A stretch of 64,000 nt of DNA, taken from the NCBI GenBank assembly GCA_031553415.1, contig JAVBLO010000015.1, positions 41,885-105,884 on the forward strand, written 5' to 3'. Position numbers and translations under genes: made by a program. Numbering within the stretch: position 1 is the stretch's first letter; every line of letters starts with the position of its first letter. Shown here in pieces: positions 17,545 to 27,206 of this stretch. The stretch is from JAIRVZ01 sp031553415 (lineage in GTDB: Bacteria > Bacteroidota > Bacteroidia > Bacteroidales > Azobacteroidaceae). The notes below the pieces were generated by a model. It saw nothing but the letters and a program-made list of their open reading frames with translations, was not told where the DNA came from and ran no database searches.

Positions 17545-19332
17545 CTACAGCGCAGTAAACGAATAGGTGAATTTAGCACCAACCGGAATATAATCGCCAG
17601 CTTCGTTAGTTGTCATGCCATCTTTCAAATCCACTGTTACTTTATAGTAAGCACCGGGATCAGACGGAACCGGAAGCAATATACCAATTCCATCCGTCAT
17701 TGCATGAGCACCACTGAAATACGCAGCTGAAATTACTCCCTGAGGAGTTAAATTGTCTGCAGTAGATGGTTGGGCGAAAAATTTAATGTCACCGTTCCAA
17801 GGTTGCACATAGCAAGTAGCTTCATATACATTGGTAGAACCTTTCCTGTGAAGTGTTAATTCTGTGCCTGTGTTCCAGTTGCTACGGGGATCTCCCGTAT
17901 ATTTTTTCCAGCACCATCCATCCATATAAATAGCTGATGGATATCCGCTTACATCTTTCGCATAAACGTGACCGGAAAAAGCATCAATGCGGAAATAGTA
18001 TTGACCAGTAAGGCCTGTGTATTTCCATGTTTTGTTTCCACCTCCGGTGAAAATGTCCCCGTCGCTATATAAAGCAGCCAAATCAATACCATTACCGGTA
18101 ACAGATTGTCCGTTTGTCAGCTCAAGCGTACCTTCATAGATAAAATAATTGCCGGGCAATAAATTCATTGTACCTCCTGCAAAAGTTATATTAGCCGGGG
18201 CTAACACTCCATTAAGCATGACTTCGTTGTTTTTGTATTCCAAAGATTTCCCTAATCCTTCATCAAATGTGCGGACACTGGTAATACCAGTTACATCTGC
18301 CATTACCCGGATATGGAATGATCCTGCGGCAGGAAGTATGAAACTATTAGCTTTGTTATCAGTTCCTGTCACAATTTTTCCGGCTGCATAAGTGATATAT
18401 TGCTCAACGCCACCTTTCTTCAAACGGAATACTCCGGCCACGGTATTACCCCACATGTCATCATCTTTATTGCCGCTTCCGGTATTGGGAGGTTCCCAAG
18501 TCCACATTTTCTTTTTTCCTAAAGAATAACCGGTCATTTTCATTTTAGCCATTTCTACTGTAATCCCGTCGGGCTTGTTATCATTATCTTCCCAATGTCC
18601 CGAAATAGTTCCCAGAATATAAAGCGGATCAGTAGACATCGGGCTCCATGTTTGAGCTTCTCCCAGTGTTAATGCGAAACTCACCACATTGAATGAAATC
18701 TTGAAAAATTCTTCGTCGGCTTTCCCGAAAGTGATGTCGTTTGCTCCCATTACTTTAACAGCACCATCTTCCCATCCCCAAAAGATACCTGTTCGATCTG
18801 ATTTGGCATAGATTTTACCGGTGGCACCTGCAGGAACAAAATCTTCAAATTCAAAGACATTTCCGTTTTTAACCATTTCGTAAATCGTACCATTCAAGTA
18901 CAGATACAATTGTGGAAAATTAGGAAGTTGCACGTTTTTGATTTTCAGTTCTGTACTGGTCAATTGGTCGCCCGAATTCTTGACCGTTAAACTAAGTGTC
19001 AAATCACCTGGAATGGCATTAGGCGCCAGTGGGATAACCACATCCTGATTCAAATTAAACGTTTTACCGGTCAACATTTGTGTGCTTTCGTAAATAACGC
19101 CACTGGCATTACTAACTTGGGTGGTGTAAGAACGGAGGCCTGTTTCGTCAGATAAGATACCTGTTAGAGTGACAACATCTCCATACGTTAAACCGGAAGA
19201 CGGAGATATTGCCAGGTTTTCAATTTTAGCTTTTCCATCCGAACCACTACTTGATTCGTCATCTTTGCTACATGCCGTAAATGTAATCATTACAGCCGAT
19301 AACAACAACATCATCTTTGTTAACTTTTTCAT
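17545..19332 (-). CDS. SusE/SusF-position outer-membrane lipoprotein (DUF5125/DUF5121-like)
   Basis: 595 residues with signal peptide and lipobox FTAC (Cys21) followed by SKDD, a pattern for surface-exposed lipoproteins in Bacteroidota. After an Ig-like region (about 35-125, KIENLAISPSSGLTYGDVVT) come two similar modules of the SusE/F type, one starting LYLYLNGTIYEM and one AIYMDGWCWKKYTG, each a candidate glycan-binding domain with exposed aromatic residues. The DUF assignment is from resemblance and is less sure than the role. It follows the DUF4832 gene in the PUL operon; its job is probably to hold glycan at the cell surface for SusC/SusD. Confidence 0.75.
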   Translation of the reverse strand: MKKLTKMMLLLSAVMITFTACSKDDESSSGSDGKAKIENLAISPSSGLTYGDVVTLTGILSDETGLRSYTTQVSNASGVIYESTQMLTGKTFNLNQDVVIPLAPNAIPGDLTLSLTVKNSGDQLTSTELKIKNVQLPNFPQLYLYLNGTIYEMVKNGNVFEFEDFVPAGATGKIYAKSDRTGIFWGWEDGAVKVMGANDITFGKADEEFFKISFNVVSFALTLGEAQTWSPMSTDPLYILGTISGHWEDNDNKPDGITVEMAKMKMTGYSLGKKKMWTWEPPNTGSGNKDDDMWGNTVAGVFRLKKGGVEQYITYAAGKIVTGTDNKANSFILPAAGSFHIRVMADVTGITSVRTFDEGLGKSLEYKNNEVMLNGVLAPANITFAGGTMNLLPGNYFIYEGTLELTNGQSVTGNGIDLAALYSDGDIFTGGGNKTWKYTGLTGQYYFRIDAFSGHVYAKDVSGYPSAIYMDGWCWKKYTGDPRSNWNTGTELTLHRKGSTNVYEATCYVQPWNGDIKFFAQPSTADNLTPQGVISAAYFSGAHAMTDGIGILLPVPSDPGAYYKVTVDLKDGMTTNEAGDYIPVGAKFTYSFTAL

Positions 19333-19389
19333 GCTATTCTTTTTAATGATTAGAAATATGTTATTTATACAAAAAGTGAAAGGTTATTT

Positions 19390-20811
19390 TTATTTTGTAA
19401 AATTAAGTTTGCCTGAATAAGGTGACGCATCCTTATTGTTTTCAACCTCTATAGTGACCCACAGGTTGTTATAACCGGTCGAGGCTTCCCATACATCTTT
19501 ATTGGCAAAACGGACAGAGTAATAAGGGTTGTCGTGCAAGGTTTCCGCTTTATCCGGCAAATTCAGATACAAGTTGTATTCACCGGCAGGAATGCTGGCG
19601 GGGATACCGGCTTCAACTGCTATCTCATTCTCTGTATTTGGTTTCCAAAGACGAGGTTCTATTTCCAGTCTTGCTTTATAAATATCACCGGTAAGCGCGT
19701 TTTTAAGGATTAATTCAACCGGACGTTCATTGTACAATGAAGCAAATCCCACATTCTTTATAATGATCCTGGCAGAGAAAACTCCGCCAGGCGAAACATC
19801 AGTGGTGTATTCGCCTGAAACCAATTCAAACCTATACCCTAATTCCCTGATTATTTTATCCATAAAACCGCTTTCAATCCAAAGATTATTTACATTGCGG
19901 TAATAATCCTCATTCAGAAAACTAAATCGCAAACGACGCATTTCGTTGTAAGCTTTTAAACCGTCGGCGGCAGGTATCCCATCGGGCGGGCAGGTTTCTC
20001 CTCCGATGGGAACATATAAACAATCTTTATTCAGGTAGTCCTTATCAATCTCCACATTCTGATAAGTTCCATAATCAGTGGCGCTTGCCAGAAAACAATC
20101 ATTGTGATGGCCTACCCGTGCCATGTCCTGCCCGGTAAATGCGTCCTCTTCTTTTAAGGGCGTTGTGCGCTGGAAATATTCTTTCTTGTAAGCGGGTGTC
20201 CGTAACTGTATCATCCGGCTTTTGGGCAATGATTCCAACATTTTATTTATTACCGTATAACGTGCTCCTGAGTTGTACAAATTATTGGTAGTATAATACC
20301 ATTCGCCCCATGAACCAATAAAACCTGCCTGCATCACAGCGATCACGTCGGCATTTTTTTCCAGATAAGGTTTTAACTGATCTAAATGCAGTAAAATCGT
20401 ACTAAGCGGAGCGTCCGGCTCATCCATGGCGCTACTGTAAGCAAAACGCAATACACATTTCATTCCTGATTTGCGAATAATGGCCATGTCGCTGTCGAAA
20501 TCGGCCAGAGCTTTATCTGATATCCGTTCGTTCCGGAAATTTTTCAGATAGAAGTACCTGAATATTAAACTGATATTATTTCCACGGTAAGCTTTCAGCG
20601 TACTTTCGGAAAGTGATCCGGAACCTGTTCCCAAATTACAATCCGAATATTTGTAAAAGCCTCTTTCCGGATTCGGGAACAAATCTGTAATCGATTGATA
20701 TTCGATGGTAGCTTTTTTTTGAACATAACTTTCCTCTGATGTCTGGGAAGAACATCCTGTCATCAGACTTAATCCCATTAAAATAAATGATAGTAGCATA
20801 TTTGTTTTCAT
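19390..20811 (-). CDS. DUF4874/DUF4832 lipoprotein (glycosidase-fold, PUL)
   Basis: 473 residues, lipobox LMTGC. The N-terminal half (FPNPERGFYKYSD, GNNISLIFRYFYLKNFRN, KCVLRFAYSS, AVMQAGFIGSWGEWYYTTNN) matches DUF4874, a TIM-barrel-like domain; the C-terminal part (RRLRFSFLNEDYYRNVNNLW then a beta-rich domain) matches DUF4832. Members occur in PULs and are suspected glycoside hydrolases or binding proteins, but no activity is established as far as I know. The start overlaps the susD stop by 4 nt (ATGA), implying translational coupling with SusD and a surface location. Confidence 0.85.
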   Translation of the reverse strand: MKTNMLLSFILMGLSLMTGCSSQTSEESYVQKKATIEYQSITDLFPNPERGFYKYSDCNLGTGSGSLSESTLKAYRGNNISLIFRYFYLKNFRNERISDKALADFDSDMAIIRKSGMKCVLRFAYSSAMDEPDAPLSTILLHLDQLKPYLEKNADVIAVMQAGFIGSWGEWYYTTNNLYNSGARYTVINKMLESLPKSRMIQLRTPAYKKEYFQRTTPLKEEDAFTGQDMARVGHHNDCFLASATDYGTYQNVEIDKDYLNKDCLYVPIGGETCPPDGIPAADGLKAYNEMRRLRFSFLNEDYYRNVNNLWIESGFMDKIIRELGYRFELVSGEYTTDVSPGGVFSARIIIKNVGFASLYNERPVELILKNALTGDIYKARLEIEPRLWKPNTENEIAVEAGIPASIPAGEYNLYLNLPDKAETLHDNPYYSVRFANKDVWEASTGYNNLWVTIEVENNKDASPYSGKLNFTK

Positions 20812-22340
20812 TCTGCGTATCCTTGATTTTGTTTTACTTGTCCTTTCCCATCAACAATTACAGATAAGGGAAGTGGATAGACATATTTATTTTTAGACGC
20901 GTAAGGAGCGACACCGTTGTTCAATTCCAGTACCCGGTCGTATAATTTATCAAAACGGATTAAATCTGCCCGGTACTGTCCGTTTTCACACCAGAATTCG
21001 TGGCTTCTTTCGGTAAGTAATTGATTTGTAAAAGCTTCTTTGCTTGGAAAATCGGACAATTTCTTTTCCTGCAGTTTTGCCCGCAACCTCACTCTGTTCA
21101 TCAAATCAACAGCTTCCTGTGTTACGCTGCCTCCCGGTTTCATCACAATAGCTTCTGCTAATGACAACAACACTTCAGGGTAGCGGTATTGTACAATATC
21201 CATGTTGCTATTTGTATCTCCAATACGTTCAATCTGATATTTTTGAGGTATCGGTCCCAAATCAATATAATCGCTGGGATTGTCGCGGTTGTATAAAGTA
21301 CCATTGTGCTTATATTCCTTAATCATATAGGTTTTCCTTGTATCGGCAGGTTCGAACGTATCATAAAACCACCATGTACTTTGAACGGTCGCCCATCCTG
21401 TCGGATAATCGTCGGATGCCGGCGGCATAACCATTGTCTGCCATTGTGAGAGGTTGGGTCCTTCAACTGTAGCAGGAACAACAAAAATATATTCCGGATT
21501 GCCTTTAACCATTCCACCAGACTCGAAAAGCGTAGTGTAATCGGGCAACAGACTATAGCCATATTCAGCAGTCATTAATTCACGGGCAAGAGTTTCCACC
21601 TTGTTATAATATGCTTTATCGTGAACCGTTTCGTGCAGGTAAAGCCGGATTAACAATGTTTTGGATAACCCGCGACTGAACTTTCCGTATTCTGCATTTT
21701 TAGGAAGCGGTAAATGTTCACCAGCAAAAATCAAATCTTCTTCGATAAATTTCACCATTTCTTCGTTGGAAAGACGAGGCAATGAAACTTCTTTCAAAGG
21801 ATTATTCAATACCTCCAACGGAGCTATAACCAAAGGCCCATACATGTCAAACAGAATATATGACAGGTATCCCCTGGCACAACGAACCTCAGCAATGTAT
21901 CTGTCTTTTTTATCCCGGCTCAGGTCGCTTTTTTCAATGGCATCCATTACCAAAGTACAACGACTGATTTTATTGCAAAAACCATCGGTGTAACCATCAT
22001 TTTCGCTGGTCCGGTTATAATAGAAATAGGTAACTTCTATATTGGTTTCAATAAATGATAATTCATGACACATTTTTTGAGCACCGAATTTTCCTGCTAA
22101 AATTTCAGTACAGCAATCGTTGACAAACATTTGCCCTCTTTCCGAATTGTGATTGAGACCATCCCACCAACTGCCCCGCAAAGGATAATAACATGACATG
22201 ACTAATGCCTGTAAATCTTCTTCTGTTTGAGGAAAGATAGAAGGGTTGATTTCGTTGTAGCTAATGGGTTCCAAATCCACGCAATTAACCATAAATATGG
22301 GTAATAGCAGAATTATTATATAGTTAATCGTCTTTTTCAT
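20808..22340 (-). CDS. SusD/RagB family glycan-binding lipoprotein
   Basis: Surface lid of the SusC-SusD importer. 510 residues, lipobox MVNC (cysteine about residue 20) followed by VDLEPISYNEINPSIF. Typical SusD features: TEEDLQALVMSCYYPLRG near the N-terminus, ARGYLSYILFDMYGPLVIAP (TPR-like helices) and the C-terminal RYPEVLLSLAEAIV ... LMNRVRLRAKL ... LLTERSHEFWCENGQYRADLIR. Starts 25 nt after susC and overlaps the next gene by 4 nt. The ligand cannot be read from sequence; the associated enzymes suggest an alpha-galactosyl or alpha-GalNAc glycan. Confidence 0.95.
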   Translation of the reverse strand: MKKTINYIIILLLPIFMVNCVDLEPISYNEINPSIFPQTEEDLQALVMSCYYPLRGSWWDGLNHNSERGQMFVNDCCTEILAGKFGAQKMCHELSFIETNIEVTYFYYNRTSENDGYTDGFCNKISRCTLVMDAIEKSDLSRDKKDRYIAEVRCARGYLSYILFDMYGPLVIAPLEVLNNPLKEVSLPRLSNEEMVKFIEEDLIFAGEHLPLPKNAEYGKFSRGLSKTLLIRLYLHETVHDKAYYNKVETLARELMTAEYGYSLLPDYTTLFESGGMVKGNPEYIFVVPATVEGPNLSQWQTMVMPPASDDYPTGWATVQSTWWFYDTFEPADTRKTYMIKEYKHNGTLYNRDNPSDYIDLGPIPQKYQIERIGDTNSNMDIVQYRYPEVLLSLAEAIVMKPGGSVTQEAVDLMNRVRLRAKLQEKKLSDFPSKEAFTNQLLTERSHEFWCENGQYRADLIRFDKLYDRVLELNNGVAPYASKNKYVYPLPLSVIVDGKGQVKQNQGYAE

Positions 22341-22365
22341 GATAAATACTTTTTAGACAGATAAA

Positions 22366-25300
22366 TTAAAATCGAATATCCAAACCAATTGTGAATGTAC
22401 GCGCATTCGGGTAAGCGGCTGTATACGCATCTGTTTCAGGGTCTAGACCGGTATAGGGTGTAAACACATACAGATTATTCAAATCGACATATACGCGCAA
22501 ATTCGAACATATTTTTTTCATAGCCGGACTCGTTGGAAATGTATATCCGAGCATTACGCTTTGAAGCCGTATGAACCATGCCTTTTGGTAAAACCAGTCG
22601 CCATAACCATAGTTGGACCGGGTATAAAACGAACTTGGATATTTAGTAGATGGATTCTCTGGTGTCCATTGTTTATCTAATATCCGCAATCCATTATATC
22701 CATATTGAGCTATCGGTTCGGCAGTTGTACCCAACTCCATGTAGGTTGGGTCTACCATGATACGGTCGAACAAACCATTCAGGTCGAAACTGAAATCGAA
22801 GTTCTTCCAATGAAAACGATTATTCAAGCCCATGATAAATCCCGGATCAGTTGTCCCTAACAACTGATAATCGGCATCGTCTATAATACCATCAGGTTCC
22901 CCTGTGCGCACGAATCTTCCATTTTTCACTACCGAATCACCATTACTATCCCGTAAATAACCGTCTACGTCTTTTATAACAATTTGTCCCGGTTTTAAAT
23001 CCGGTTGTGAAGCCGGAGGTGTCTCACCAATTTGCAATATTCTGTCGGCAACCCGAGAATAGATTGAACGAATCGGATCGTCCACATTTTGATAAACCGT
23101 AGGTTTCCAATCATCGGTTCGTTCCTTCCAACGGTCTTTGTATGTAGAAAAAGTGAAGTCTGTAAACCAACTGAAATCTTTATTAGTAATGGTCTTTAGA
23201 TTGATCGTAGCTTCAAAACCCCGGCTTTGCGTTTTTCCGATATTAGCCATGACTTTACTGATATCATGGTAAGTATTTAAATATTTATCATTTAATAAAT
23301 CGGAAATGAACCGGTTATAAAATTCAAAAGTTCCGGAAACTTTACCCTGAAATAAAGCAACATCTAATCCGATATTGAATTCTGTGGTTGTTTCCCATTT
23401 CAAATCCGGATTATTCAACCGGGACTGAAAAACTCCGATGATTTTGCTCTTATCCACGGCATTCCATGCAGGACTGGCAGTGTAAGCAGCAAACGCATTT
23501 CCGCCAATATCTGAATTACCGGTTTGTCCGTAACTTAGCCGTAATTTACAAAGGGATAATACAGAACGATAACGCTCCATGAAGTTTTCCTCTGCCATGT
23601 TCCAACCTACCGCAAAAGACGGGAAATACCCCCATTTATGATTGTCTGCAAAAACACTGGCTCCATCAGCACGAAAAGTCACTGTTAGTAAATAACGTTC
23701 CAATAAGGTGTAGTTGAGGCGGGTGAAGAAAGATTGCATTACGTTTTCTCCTCCTGATGAACTAACTCCTTTGACTCCCACTCCCGATTCCATATTATTC
23801 CATTTAAAAGCATCCGTAATAAAATCTTTATTTTCCAAATAGTGGTTGCTATTGATAAATTTTTCAGTCGAAACGCCAGCCAACACTCCGATACGGTGTA
23901 TTGTATTGATGGTTTTCATATAGTTGGCTGTTCCTTCGAAGAGATATTGTTCGTTGTTTCCCTGACTAATGGTGCCATATCCTTTATAGCGTTCTCCCCA
24001 TAAAGTTGACTTCGGCATGTAGGTATTTCTGCTCTGATAAGCAAGATCAGCTCCGGCATTCAATTTGAAACTCAATCCTTCCAATGGTTCTACCATAACA
24101 TAGGCATTACCCAAAAGGCGATCCGTCCGGCTTTGATCATCCACATTCAACAAAGAATAAGGGTTGGGTTGGGTCGGGAGCAATGGATTGATCGGATAGT
24201 TTCCATCCCCGTCAATGGCTTCAATATGAGGACCCATTTGCACTGCTGCACGCAGAATTCCCGATTTTTCCCATTTTTCATCGCCCAAAGCACGATTATT
24301 ATTATTTACCCTCGAAGCCAACAAATTGACACCCATTTTTACATGATTATTAATGGTATGTTCCAAGTTCACTTTTCCCGTATAACGTTGTAATCCCGAA
24401 TTTTTAATGATTCCCTGTTGGTCAAAGTAATTCAAAGATGTAATAAATTTAGTTTGCTTATTTCCTCCTTGCACACTCAGATTATACTGCTCAATGCTTC
24501 CGGTTCTTGTTACCAGGTCTACCCAATCTGTTCCTTCTCCTGCATTACTAATCTGGGTATCGGTGTAAGGTAATTTGTAAGCGAGTCCTCCTTTGGGAGA
24601 AGCCATTGCTTCTTCAAGTGATCTTGTACCATAAGGAGTAACCGTATTTTCATACATCCAGAAATCCCAACTCGCCTTATTTTTGGCTTTCATCCAATCC
24701 TGCAGGTTGTATACATCAAAAATATTGGAGTGTTTCTGGATACCGAATGAGGCGCCAAAATCGACGACTGTTTTTCCTTCCGATCCTCTTTTCGTTGTAA
24801 TCAACACAACTCCATTCGCCGCTCTTGAACCATAAATGGCTGTTGCGGATGCATCTTTCAGCACTTCAATAGAAGCGATATCATTCGGATTAATAAAGTT
24901 CAAAACACCTTGTGTGCCCGGATCCAAACGATCGTTATTTGAACCTAACGGATCTAATTGAGCGATTGGGAAACCATCCACAACATATAAGGGCTTATTA
25001 CTTGCATTGACCGAACCGGCGCCACGCACATACATTTCAAGTCCTCCTCCCGGTTGAGCGCTGTTTTGAATAACACTCAAACCAGCTGCTTTTCCTTTCA
25101 AAGCATGCCCGATAGAAGCAGAAGAAGTTAAGTCTATGTCTGATGCTTTAACAGAAGAAACAGAACCGGTTAAATCGCGTTTTTTAACTGTACCATAGCC
25201 GATTACCACCACTTCATCCAATTCTGTTTTGTCTTTTTTCATCACGACATCAATGACTTTCCGGTTTTTTACTTCCATTTCGGCCGGCATCATACCTAAA

Positions 25301-25533
25301 TAGGTAAAGCTAATTACAGCGTTTCCCGGTGCATTAATACTATAAACGCCATCCAGATCTGTAACTACTCCCTTAGTAGTCCCTTTAATGGATACATTTA
25401 CTCCAACTAAAGGCTCTCCATTTTCATCAGAAATTGTACCACTCACTGTTGATTGCGCCATCATTCCCATTGAGAAAAACAAGAAAAACAGGAATAATAG
25501 CGCCTCCCTCATTTTTTTAAGAAAGTGTTTCAT
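22366..25533 (-). CDS. SusC/RagA family TonB-dependent glycan importer
   Basis: Outer-membrane 22-strand barrel that imports oligosaccharides using TonB energy. 1055 residues: signal peptide (about 1-27, ending MGMMAQ), carboxypeptidase-regulatory-like domain (about 28-105, GTISDENGEPLVGVNVSIKG), the hallmark DEVVVIGYGTVKKRDLTGSV, plug domain (about 115-245, NPNDIASIEVLKDASATAIY), then beta barrel to the terminal aromatic strand (TFTIGLDIRF). Intact and of normal length. First gene of the six-gene PUL operon, divergent from the GH109 gene. Confidence 0.96.
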   Translation of the reverse strand: MKHFLKKMREALLFLFFLFFSMGMMAQSTVSGTISDENGEPLVGVNVSIKGTTKGVVTDLDGVYSINAPGNAVISFTYLGMMPAEMEVKNRKVIDVVMKKDKTELDEVVVIGYGTVKKRDLTGSVSSVKASDIDLTSSASIGHALKGKAAGLSVIQNSAQPGGGLEMYVRGAGSVNASNKPLYVVDGFPIAQLDPLGSNNDRLDPGTQGVLNFINPNDIASIEVLKDASATAIYGSRAANGVVLITTKRGSEGKTVVDFGASFGIQKHSNIFDVYNLQDWMKAKNKASWDFWMYENTVTPYGTRSLEEAMASPKGGLAYKLPYTDTQISNAGEGTDWVDLVTRTGSIEQYNLSVQGGNKQTKFITSLNYFDQQGIIKNSGLQRYTGKVNLEHTINNHVKMGVNLLASRVNNNNRALGDEKWEKSGILRAAVQMGPHIEAIDGDGNYPINPLLPTQPNPYSLLNVDDQSRTDRLLGNAYVMVEPLEGLSFKLNAGADLAYQSRNTYMPKSTLWGERYKGYGTISQGNNEQYLFEGTANYMKTINTIHRIGVLAGVSTEKFINSNHYLENKDFITDAFKWNNMESGVGVKGVSSSGGENVMQSFFTRLNYTLLERYLLTVTFRADGASVFADNHKWGYFPSFAVGWNMAEENFMERYRSVLSLCKLRLSYGQTGNSDIGGNAFAAYTASPAWNAVDKSKIIGVFQSRLNNPDLKWETTTEFNIGLDVALFQGKVSGTFEFYNRFISDLLNDKYLNTYHDISKVMANIGKTQSRGFEATINLKTITNKDFSWFTDFTFSTYKDRWKERTDDWKPTVYQNVDDPIRSIYSRVADRILQIGETPPASQPDLKPGQIVIKDVDGYLRDSNGDSVVKNGRFVRTGEPDGIIDDADYQLLGTTDPGFIMGLNNRFHWKNFDFSFDLNGLFDRIMVDPTYMELGTTAEPIAQYGYNGLRILDKQWTPENPSTKYPSSFYTRSNYGYGDWFYQKAWFIRLQSVMLGYTFPTSPAMKKICSNLRVYVDLNNLYVFTPYTGLDPETDAYTAAYPNARTFTIGLDIRF

Positions 25534-25610
25534 AACAATATTTTAATATTATATTTAAATGTTTTAAAAATACAAAACCCGTACATTCCAGTTTTTTAAA
25601 ATTTCTATTG

Positions 25611-25719
25611 CAAAATTAAGAGCAAGACATGCTGAGGATATGTCTGATTGTATTTTTTTCTTGCTCTATTGTATAAAAAGGCCTAAATACCAGAAAACCT
25701 CATTAACTTTGTTAAATCT
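25611..25719. promoter_or_regulatory. Divergent PUL control region with nested palindromes
   Basis: Between susC and the GH109 gene. AGAGCAAGA (25619-25627) and TCTTGCTCT (25659-25667) form a perfect 9-bp inverted repeat; inside it AGACAT (25625-25630) and ATGTCT (25640-25645) form another. A minus-strand -7 box TAATTTTG (25611-25618) faces susC and a plus-strand TAACTTTG near 25704-25711 faces GH109; neither has a clear TTG at the right distance, as expected for activator-dependent promoters. The palindromes are candidate sites for the AraC domain of the HTCS. Confidence 0.5.
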
Positions 25720-25756
25720 AATTTACAATTATTTTATGAATTTTTAAATCATTGCC

Positions 25757-27142
25757 ATGAAAAAGAATGCATCCAATTTCATTTTGCTGATATGCAGCAT
25801 ATTATTTTTTTCTTGCCAACAAGGAAACAAAAATCGAATGATCACTGTGGCGGAACCGAAACGTCCTGCCGGACAAACAGATGTACTGCAATTACGTTGT
25901 GATCCGATTCCAACAGTAAGAGTGGCTTTTATAGGTTTGGGGATGCGCGGTACCCAAGCAGTGGAACGAATGACTCACATTCAGGGAGTAGAAATCATTG
26001 CTCTTTGCGATGTAGTGGAAGAAAATGTAAAAAAAGTGAACTCTATGCTTAAGGAAAAAGGACTTCCGCATGCACAGGAATTTTATGGAGACACCTCTGT
26101 GTGGCGTCTGGTAACCGCTTTACCCAATGTGGACTTGATATATGTGGCCACTGATTGGAAAAGTCATGCACGAATCGGAGTCCAAGCCATGAAAGCTGGC
26201 AAACATGTGGCTATCGAAGTACCTTCTGCAATGACAATGGATGAGATATGGGATTTGATCAATACATCGGAACAAACCCGGAAACATTGCATGCAATTGG
26301 AAAATTGTGTATATGATTTTTTTGAATTAACTACACTTAATATGGTTCAACAAGGATTATTGGGCGATATTATCCATGGGGAAGGAGCTTATATCCATGG
26401 TTTACAACCATATTGGGATCAGTATTGGAACAATTGGCGTATGGATTTCAATGAAAAACACCGGGGTGATGTTTATCCGACGCATGGCATCGGACCTGTT
26501 TGCCAGGCGATGAATATTCACCGGGGCGACAAATTGAATTACCTGGTAGCAGTAGATACAAAAGCAATTGGTAATCCAGCCTATATCAAGGAAAAAACCG
26601 GCCGGGAAGTAAAAGATTTCCGCAACGGCGATCATACCTGTACTTTGATTGGCACCGAAAAAGGAAATTCCATTCTGATTGAGCACAATGTAACTTCGCC
26701 GCGGCCATACGACCGGATGTATCAACTGACCGGAACCAAAGGATTTGCCAACAAATATCCCTTTGAAGGCTATGCTTTGAATGCCGGTGAAATTGATCCG
26801 GAAATGGCTGGTAATCACGAAAACCTGAATGTCCACAGTTTTATGCCGGAAGATGCCAAACAGGCTTTGATGGAAAAATACAGGCATCCGATTGTAAAAG
26901 ATATTGAAGAAAAAGCCAAACAGGTAGGCGGACATGGAGGCATGGATTTTATTATGGATTATCGCCTGATTTATTGTTTGCAAAACGGATTGCCTCTTGA
27001 TATGGATGTTTATGATTTGGCTGAATGGTGTTGCCTGATACCGCTGACTGAAATTTCTCTGGATAATAATTCAGCTCCGGTACAAATTCCTGATTTTACC
27101 CGAGGAGGATGGAATAAATCGGATAAGGTAAAGTTCTGGTAA
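25757..27142 (+). CDS. GH109 family alpha-N-acetylgalactosaminidase (Gfo/Idh/MocA fold), lipoprotein
   Basis: NAD-dependent glycoside hydrolase that removes terminal alpha-GalNAc, for example from blood group A structures, through a transient oxidation. 461 residues: lipobox LFFSC (Cys20); Rossmann fold with VAFIGLGMRGTQAVE (glycines about 60, 62 and 65); GKHVAIEVPSAMT; then the GH109-type region AYIHGLQPYWDQYWNNWR and YPTHGIGPVCQAMNIHRGD with conserved histidines. Such N-termini export the protein with NAD bound. Monocistronic and divergent from susC, ending at a bidirectional terminator; the control region is shared with the PUL operon. Confidence 0.9.
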   Translation: MKKNASNFILLICSILFFSCQQGNKNRMITVAEPKRPAGQTDVLQLRCDPIPTVRVAFIGLGMRGTQAVERMTHIQGVEIIALCDVVEENVKKVNSMLKEKGLPHAQEFYGDTSVWRLVTALPNVDLIYVATDWKSHARIGVQAMKAGKHVAIEVPSAMTMDEIWDLINTSEQTRKHCMQLENCVYDFFELTTLNMVQQGLLGDIIHGEGAYIHGLQPYWDQYWNNWRMDFNEKHRGDVYPTHGIGPVCQAMNIHRGDKLNYLVAVDTKAIGNPAYIKEKTGREVKDFRNGDHTCTLIGTEKGNSILIEHNVTSPRPYDRMYQLTGTKGFANKYPFEGYALNAGEIDPEMAGNHENLNVHSFMPEDAKQALMEKYRHPIVKDIEEKAKQVGGHGGMDFIMDYRLIYCLQNGLPLDMDVYDLAEWCCLIPLTEISLDNNSAPVQIPDFTRGGWNKSDKVKFW

Positions 27143-27149
27143 AAAAAGA

Positions 27150-27184
27150 TGCGTATCTTTTTCCTTTTACGGAGAAGATACGCA
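27150..27184. terminator. Bidirectional hairpin terminator
   Basis: TGCGTATCTT (27150-27159) pairs perfectly with AAGATACGCA (27175-27184). On the minus strand the stem is followed by TCTTTTTTT, on the plus strand by a shorter CCTCTTTATT. It separates the GH109 gene from the convergent giant surface-protein gene. Confidence 0.85.
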
Positions 27185-27206
27185 CCTCTTTATTAGTTGA
27201 ATAATC

